Assembly (NCBI GenBank): GCA_030698575.1
Contig: JAUYMQ010000445.1
Location: 1-7,677, forward strand
From: Deltaproteobacteria bacterium
Lineage (GTDB): Bacteria > JAUYMQ01
Length of the DNA: 7,677 nt
Direction of reading: 5' to 3'
In this document: positions 4,369-7,677 of the stretch, piece by piece
Position numbering within the stretch: position 1 is the first letter of the stretch
Layout: every line of letters begins with the position of its first letter
Made by a program: the position numbers and the translations under genes
The notes under the pieces: model-generated
The model's input: only the letters and a program-made list of their open reading frames with translations
Database searches by the model: none
Told to the model about the DNA's origin: nothing

Positions 4369-7042
4369 AGTCCCCGGCGAGATGGTCGGAAAGGGGGCCC
4401 AGCGGGAGGAAGATCGAAAACGTCGTCCCCGCACCGAGCTCGCTCACCACGTGAATCCGGCCACCATGCTTGTGCACGATGTCCCGTGCGATCGGCAGCC
4501 CGAGGCCGGTGCCGCTCGACTCCGCCTTCGTCGTGACGAAGGGGCGGAAGATCTCGTCCATCATTCCAGCCGGAATTCCACTGCCTGAGTCGCGCACCGA
4601 CAGCTCCACACAGGGCCTCGAAAACCCCTCCGCGCCGTTGGCGTGATGCCGCGTGGCGATCCAGATGTCTCCCTCGTTCGGGATGGCCTGGATGGCGTTG
4701 GCGAGGAGGTTGACTATCACCTGCTTGATCTGCCCTTCGACGCAGCGGACCGGCATCAGCTCAGGATCGTCGTCCCGGTGCACGTTGATGCGCCCCCTTG
4801 TCTGGCTCAGCAGGAGCATGAGGCTGCTTTCCACGCAGGATCGGAGGTCCGTCTGCTGGATGAGCTGCTCGTCGCGCCTCGAGTAGGTGCGCAGGTTGCG
4901 GATAATCTCCTTCGAACGGTTCCCGCCCTCGATGAAGCCCAGAGCCAGATCGCCCAGGTCCTCCAGGATAGCGTCGAGATCGATCTTTCGGGCGAGCGTC
5001 TCCAGATCCGCGTCGCCCCGCGCGTGCTCCCGGGCCGCCGTCACGTAGCTCCCGAGATCCCGGAGGTAGCCCTCCAGCGCACGCGCGTTCGAGGCGAGAT
5101 AGGCAATCGGTGTGCTCAGTTCGTGCGCCGTTCCGGCCAGCAGTTCCCCGAGAACCGAAAGCTTCTCCTGATGGACCACCAGCTCTTCGAGACGGCGGTT
5201 CGTGGTCTCGAGGTCGCGGTTTCTCGACTGCAGCTCGCGCTCCATCGTGCGCTGGCGCAGGAGGCCCGCAACCCTGGCCTTGAACTCGGCCACGCTGAAG
5301 GGTTTGTACAGGTAGTCGCTGGCGCCCTTCTGCATCCCCTGGATCTTCTGGTCGAGGCCGATCCGCGCGGTCACCATGATGATGGGAATCCGGGAGGTGG
5401 ATTCGTTCTCTCTCAGCCGTCGGACCAGCTCGATTCCGTTGATGCCCGGCATCATGACGTCGAGCACGACGAGATCGGGGATCCGCTCCGTGGCGATGCG
5501 GAGGGCGCGGATGCCGTCACGGGCGGTCACAACGCGGTATTCAACCCCCAGCGCGTCGGCCATGAAGCGCAACATGTCAGGGTTGTCGTCCGCCACCAGG
5601 ATGAGCGGCTCCGCCTCCCCTTGCTCGTCCTGGGGGCGTGCCTCGATCTGCTCCTCCTCCTCGTCCAGCGAGATGTCGCTCAGCTCCTGATCGATGAAGG
5701 CCTGGCCCGTGCGCGGGGTATCCGTCCCTTCAATTGCCGCGGTGCTCTCGGCCGCCGTCTCCACCGGTAGCGTTATCGTGAAGGTCGCGCCCTCCCCGGG
5801 CGTGGTTTCCACCTCCACGTGGCCGCCGTGAAGTTCCGTGAACTCCTTCACGAGGGTGAGCCCCAGGCCGGTGCCGCCGAATCGCCGCTGCGTAGAGCCC
5901 TCGGCCTGGCTGAACCTTTCGAAAAGGTGCGGAATGAACTCCGGCGCAATCCCGATGCCGCTGTCCGCGACGCGGATTCGCACAACCTCCCCATGCCGGG
6001 AAGCCGAAACGAGCACGCTCCCGCCCGAAGGGGTGAACTTGATCGCGTTGGAGAGGAGATTGAGGAGGATCTTCTCGAACTTCTCCGGGTCGACGAGGAT
6101 CCTGGGCAGGTCCTGATCGAGCATGGGCCGGAGAGAAATCCGCTTCCGGACCGCAATGGGCCCGGCTGCGTTGACGAGGTTCTCGATGAAGAGGCCGATG
6201 TCTGTCGGCTCACGGAGCAGCGCCGCCCGATCGGCATCGATCTTCACCACGTCGAGAAGGTGATTGATCTGCCGCAGCAGCCGCAGTCCGTTCTCGTACA
6301 TCGAGTCGACGTACCGTTTCTGATTCTCGGTCAGCTCGCCCAGATCGCCGTTTCGCATCGTTTCGAGGGGCGCCAGAACGAGGGTGAGCGGAGTGCGCAG
6401 CTCGTGGCTGACATTCGAGAAGAAACGCGACTTGGCCTCGCTCAGCTCCTTGAGATGATCGTAGGCCCGCCGCAGCTCGTCGCGCCGGAGGAACTCGGAT
6501 ACGCGAATCCGCTCGCCTACCCTTCCAGCGACCGTGCTCACGGCGACACCCGACAGAAGAAACACATTGTGGAGCATGAAGGGGATGAGGTCCCCGACGT
6601 AGGAACCCATGACGCCGGGGATGAGGTACGTAAGATAGAGCACGCTGTTCACGCGAAAGGCCTCGAGCCCCGTGACCGGGAACAGAATGACCAGCCCGAA
6701 CATCAGCAGCAGGAATCCGACGTAGTAGTTGTTCTGATAGGTCCCTGCCCCGTTCACGACCACCGTGAGCATGAGCCCCGTGGCGATGACCGCGATCCGC
6801 TTCATTCTGCCGGAATTCCGGGGAGTGACTCTGAAGTAGGCAAGGGCGAGCACTACGTCGAGAGCGAGCCGGACGGCGAGGTAGATCTCGAACATGTCCG
6901 GAAAAACGAAATAGTCGACGACCTTGAAGGCCTGGTTGATGCCGAAACAGAGGACGCTGAAGAACCGGACGTTGACGTAGGTCTGCTCGCCCTGCTCGGC
7001 CGCGTAGGCCGCGCGCAATGCCGGGGTCATCTGGTTCTCCAT
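4331..7042 (-). CDS. Membrane hybrid sensor histidine kinase: HK-REC-HK (two kinase modules)
   Basis: This 903-residue protein starts at an ATG (7040-7042) with GGGAG four bases upstream; Met5 (7030), with its own GGAG, is a close alternative. An upstream ATG at 7132 would add a 30-residue Arg/Pro-rich stretch and is unlikely. Residues 24-175 hold about six hydrophobic segments, so sensing is probably in or near the membrane; no periplasmic domain is seen. Module 1 has H-box His213 (SHELRTP), N-box Asn332, DSGIGI (360-365) and GGTGLGL (389-395). An acidic linker (455-475) leads to a receiver with Asp485/486, phospho-acceptor Asp528, Thr558 and Lys580. A coiled-coil-like stretch (600-630) leads to module 2, with H-box His640 (AHELSTP), N-box Asn782, DSGSGI (818-823), FRPFVTTK (832-839) and GTGLGL (844-849). 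All catalytic residues are intact in both modules. No HPt or output domain is present, so the final partner is elsewhere. The stop lies inside the 3' end of the SDR gene. Confidence 0.92.
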   Translation of the reverse strand: MENQMTPALRAAYAAEQGEQTYVNVRFFSVLCFGINQAFKVVDYFVFPDMFEIYLAVRLALDVVLALAYFRVTPRNSGRMKRIAVIATGLMLTVVVNGAGTYQNNYYVGFLLLMFGLVILFPVTGLEAFRVNSVLYLTYLIPGVMGSYVGDLIPFMLHNVFLLSGVAVSTVAGRVGERIRVSEFLRRDELRRAYDHLKELSEAKSRFFSNVSHELRTPLTLVLAPLETMRNGDLGELTENQKRYVDSMYENGLRLLRQINHLLDVVKIDADRAALLREPTDIGLFIENLVNAAGPIAVRKRISLRPMLDQDLPRILVDPEKFEKILLNLLSNAIKFTPSGGSVLVSASRHGEVVRIRVADSGIGIAPEFIPHLFERFSQAEGSTQRRFGGTGLGLTLVKEFTELHGGHVEVETTPGEGATFTITLPVETAAESTAAIEGTDTPRTGQAFIDQELSDISLDEEEEQIEARPQDEQGEAEPLILVADDNPDMLRFMADALGVEYRVVTARDGIRALRIATERIPDLVVLDVMMPGINGIELVRRLRENESTSRIPIIMVTARIGLDQKIQGMQKGASDYLYKPFSVAEFKARVAGLLRQRTMERELQSRNRDLETTNRRLEELVVHQEKLSVLGELLAGTAHELSTPIAYLASNARALEGYLRDLGSYVTAAREHARGDADLETLARKIDLDAILEDLGDLALGFIEGGNRSKEIIRNLRTYSRRDEQLIQQTDLRSCVESSLMLLLSQTRGRINVHRDDDPELMPVRCVEGQIKQVIVNLLANAIQAIPNEGDIWIATRHHANGAEGFSRPCVELSVRDSGSGIPAGMMDEIFRPFVTTKAESSGTGLGLPIARDIVHKHGGRIHVVSELGAGTTFSIFLPLGPLSDHLAGDFNRGEGFEPSTP
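4340..4358. terminator. Hairpin in the overlapping 3' ends of the SDR and kinase genes
   Basis: GGAGGG (4340-4345) and CCCTCC (4353-4358) form a perfect six-base stem around a seven-base loop, readable from both strands. It sits where the two convergent coding sequences overlap, so it could mark a bidirectional end. There is no U-tract on either side, which argues for a weak terminator or chance. It also resembles a tRNA T-arm, but no tRNA surrounds it. Confidence 0.25.
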
Positions 7043-7084
7043 CCGTCTCCCTGCCGCCTCCGGCCTCCTCGTGCCGGACGCATG

Positions 7085-7116
7085 GCGCCCTTTCGGGCGC
7101 GCGCCCGGAGAGGGCG
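7085..7116 (-). promoter_or_regulatory. Alternately complementary blocks in the kinase leader
   Basis: Four blocks alternate: GCGCCC (7085-7090), GGGCGC (7095-7100), GCGCCC (7101-7106) and GGGCG (7112-7116). Pairings 1:2 and 3:4, or alternatively 2:3, are mutually exclusive. They lie 43-74 bases upstream of the kinase ATG on the transcribed strand. The layout resembles an attenuator or leader switch, but high GC makes such complementarity easy to obtain. I see no leader peptide and no known riboswitch core. Confidence 0.3.
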
Positions 7117-7259
7117 GGGCCCGGATTCTCATCGGGTGCCCGAGCGCCTGGCTTTAAGGATTGCGCTGAAGCAGCACTGTAACGAGATCGCTTCGGGCGG
7201 ATGGGGCGGTTCCGGGAGCTGGATGGCCTGTTCGGGCGGGGCTGAGGGCGGCCGCGGGG

Positions 7260-7677
7260 TCAGGCTCGGCGGCCCGAGAGCACATAGGCCTGTGGCGGGT
7301 CTCCGAAGGTGTCGGTCACGTGAACGTCACGGAATCCTGCGTCACGGAAGATCTCGACGAGGCGCTCACGCGGGAGGAACTCGAAGGCGCCGGCTTCCTC
7401 GAGGTTCAGGATCCCGGCCGCCTTGTTCAGGAAGGTGCGCGCGGAGTTCAGGAGATCGTCCCGCGTGAGGCCTTCGGGAATCTCGAGTTCCGGGGAGCGC
7501 CGGAGCCGTTCGATGAGCCGCATGTAGATGCGCGAGACGTCGGCATCGGGCTTCATGCTCGACAGCACGAGCGAACCGCCCGGTGCGAGAAGCCGGTGAA
7601 ATTCCCCGATGGTGGCTTCGGGCCGGTAGAGGTAGCAGACGACCAGGCTCGAGAGGATGCGATTGTAGGAGCCTTCC
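7260..7677 (-). CDS. SAM-dependent methyltransferase, C-terminal part (5' end beyond the right edge)
   Basis: The frame is open from the right edge for 138 residues to a stop at 7260-7262. The N-terminus with the SAM-binding motif I lies outside the window. Visible are post-motif strands typical of class I methyltransferases: ILSSLVVCYLYRPE (residues 7-20 of the visible part), EFHRLLAPGGSLVLSSMKP around the conserved Pro-Gly-Gly turn (about 25-43), and a C-terminal EIFRDAGFRDVHVTD segment that forms the last strand pair in this fold. The substrate cannot be told. It is unlike the TehB-like enzyme at 2712 in its C-terminal half, so it is not a close duplicate. It lies 217 bases upstream of the kinase on the same strand; linked transcription is possible but the gap is long. 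Confidence 0.8.
   Translation of the reverse strand, partial: EGSYNRILSSLVVCYLYRPEATIGEFHRLLAPGGSLVLSSMKPDADVSRIYMRLIERLRRSPELEIPEGLTRDDLLNSARTFLNKAAGILNLEEAGAFEFLPRERLVEIFRDAGFRDVHVTDTFGDPPQAYVLSGRRA

Noticed and set aside
7043-7132. N-terminal extension of the kinase from an ATG at 7132
   Set aside because: The extra 30 residues are Arg/Pro/Gly-rich, lack hydrophobicity, and overlap the structured leader. The ATG at 7042 has a Shine-Dalgarno motif.
5819-7468. Long open frame of 549 codons on the plus strand opposite the kinase
   Set aside because: The opposite strand encodes every conserved kinase motif. This frame is Arg/Asp/Glu/His-rich without recognisable motifs and crosses two minus-strand genes. 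The same holds for the frame at 4643-5770.

Overview
The window is GC-rich DNA from a Gram-negative-type bacterium that I cannot place securely. Secreted right-handed beta-helix proteins, a large membrane-bound hybrid kinase and genes arranged in short blocks would suit Myxococcota, Acidobacteriota, Binatota, Eisenbacteria or similar uncultured lineages. No rRNA, tRNA, insertion sequence, CRISPR array or phage gene was found.

Layout. Positions 1-2299 (minus strand) hold two secreted beta-helix proteins in tandem. The upstream one (1058-2299) is complete. The downstream one (1-924) is cut off by the left edge, and its beta-helix start gives way to a cysteine- and Asp-Gly-rich repeat array with a super-repeat of about 90 residues. 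Positions 2300-2711 are a divergent control region. It has a candidate promoter with a perfect TTGACA -35 box facing left, two copies of a CGCTTTC-N4-GAAA dyad, and a nine-G tract touching the beta-helix ribosome binding site. Positions 2712-4368 (plus strand) are a likely two-gene operon: a small TehB-like SAM methyltransferase and an extended SDR oxidoreductase of the 3-beta-HSD/OleD type. Positions 4331-7042 (minus strand) encode a 903-residue membrane hybrid histidine kinase with two complete kinase modules around one receiver domain. Its end overlaps the SDR gene tail-to-tail by 38 bases. Positions 7260-7677 (minus strand) are the C-terminal part of a second SAM methyltransferase that runs off the right edge.

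How they may work together. The beta-helix pair is probably exported to the surface or periplasm. The methyltransferase and SDR look like a small-molecule or lipid modification pair. The kinase looks like a self-contained phosphorelay sensor whose output partner lies outside the window. No single pathway links all three blocks. The most distinctive items are the repeat array in the left-edge protein, the kinase-receiver-kinase architecture, the G9 tract and paired dyads of the divergent region, and four alternately complementary blocks in the kinase leader.
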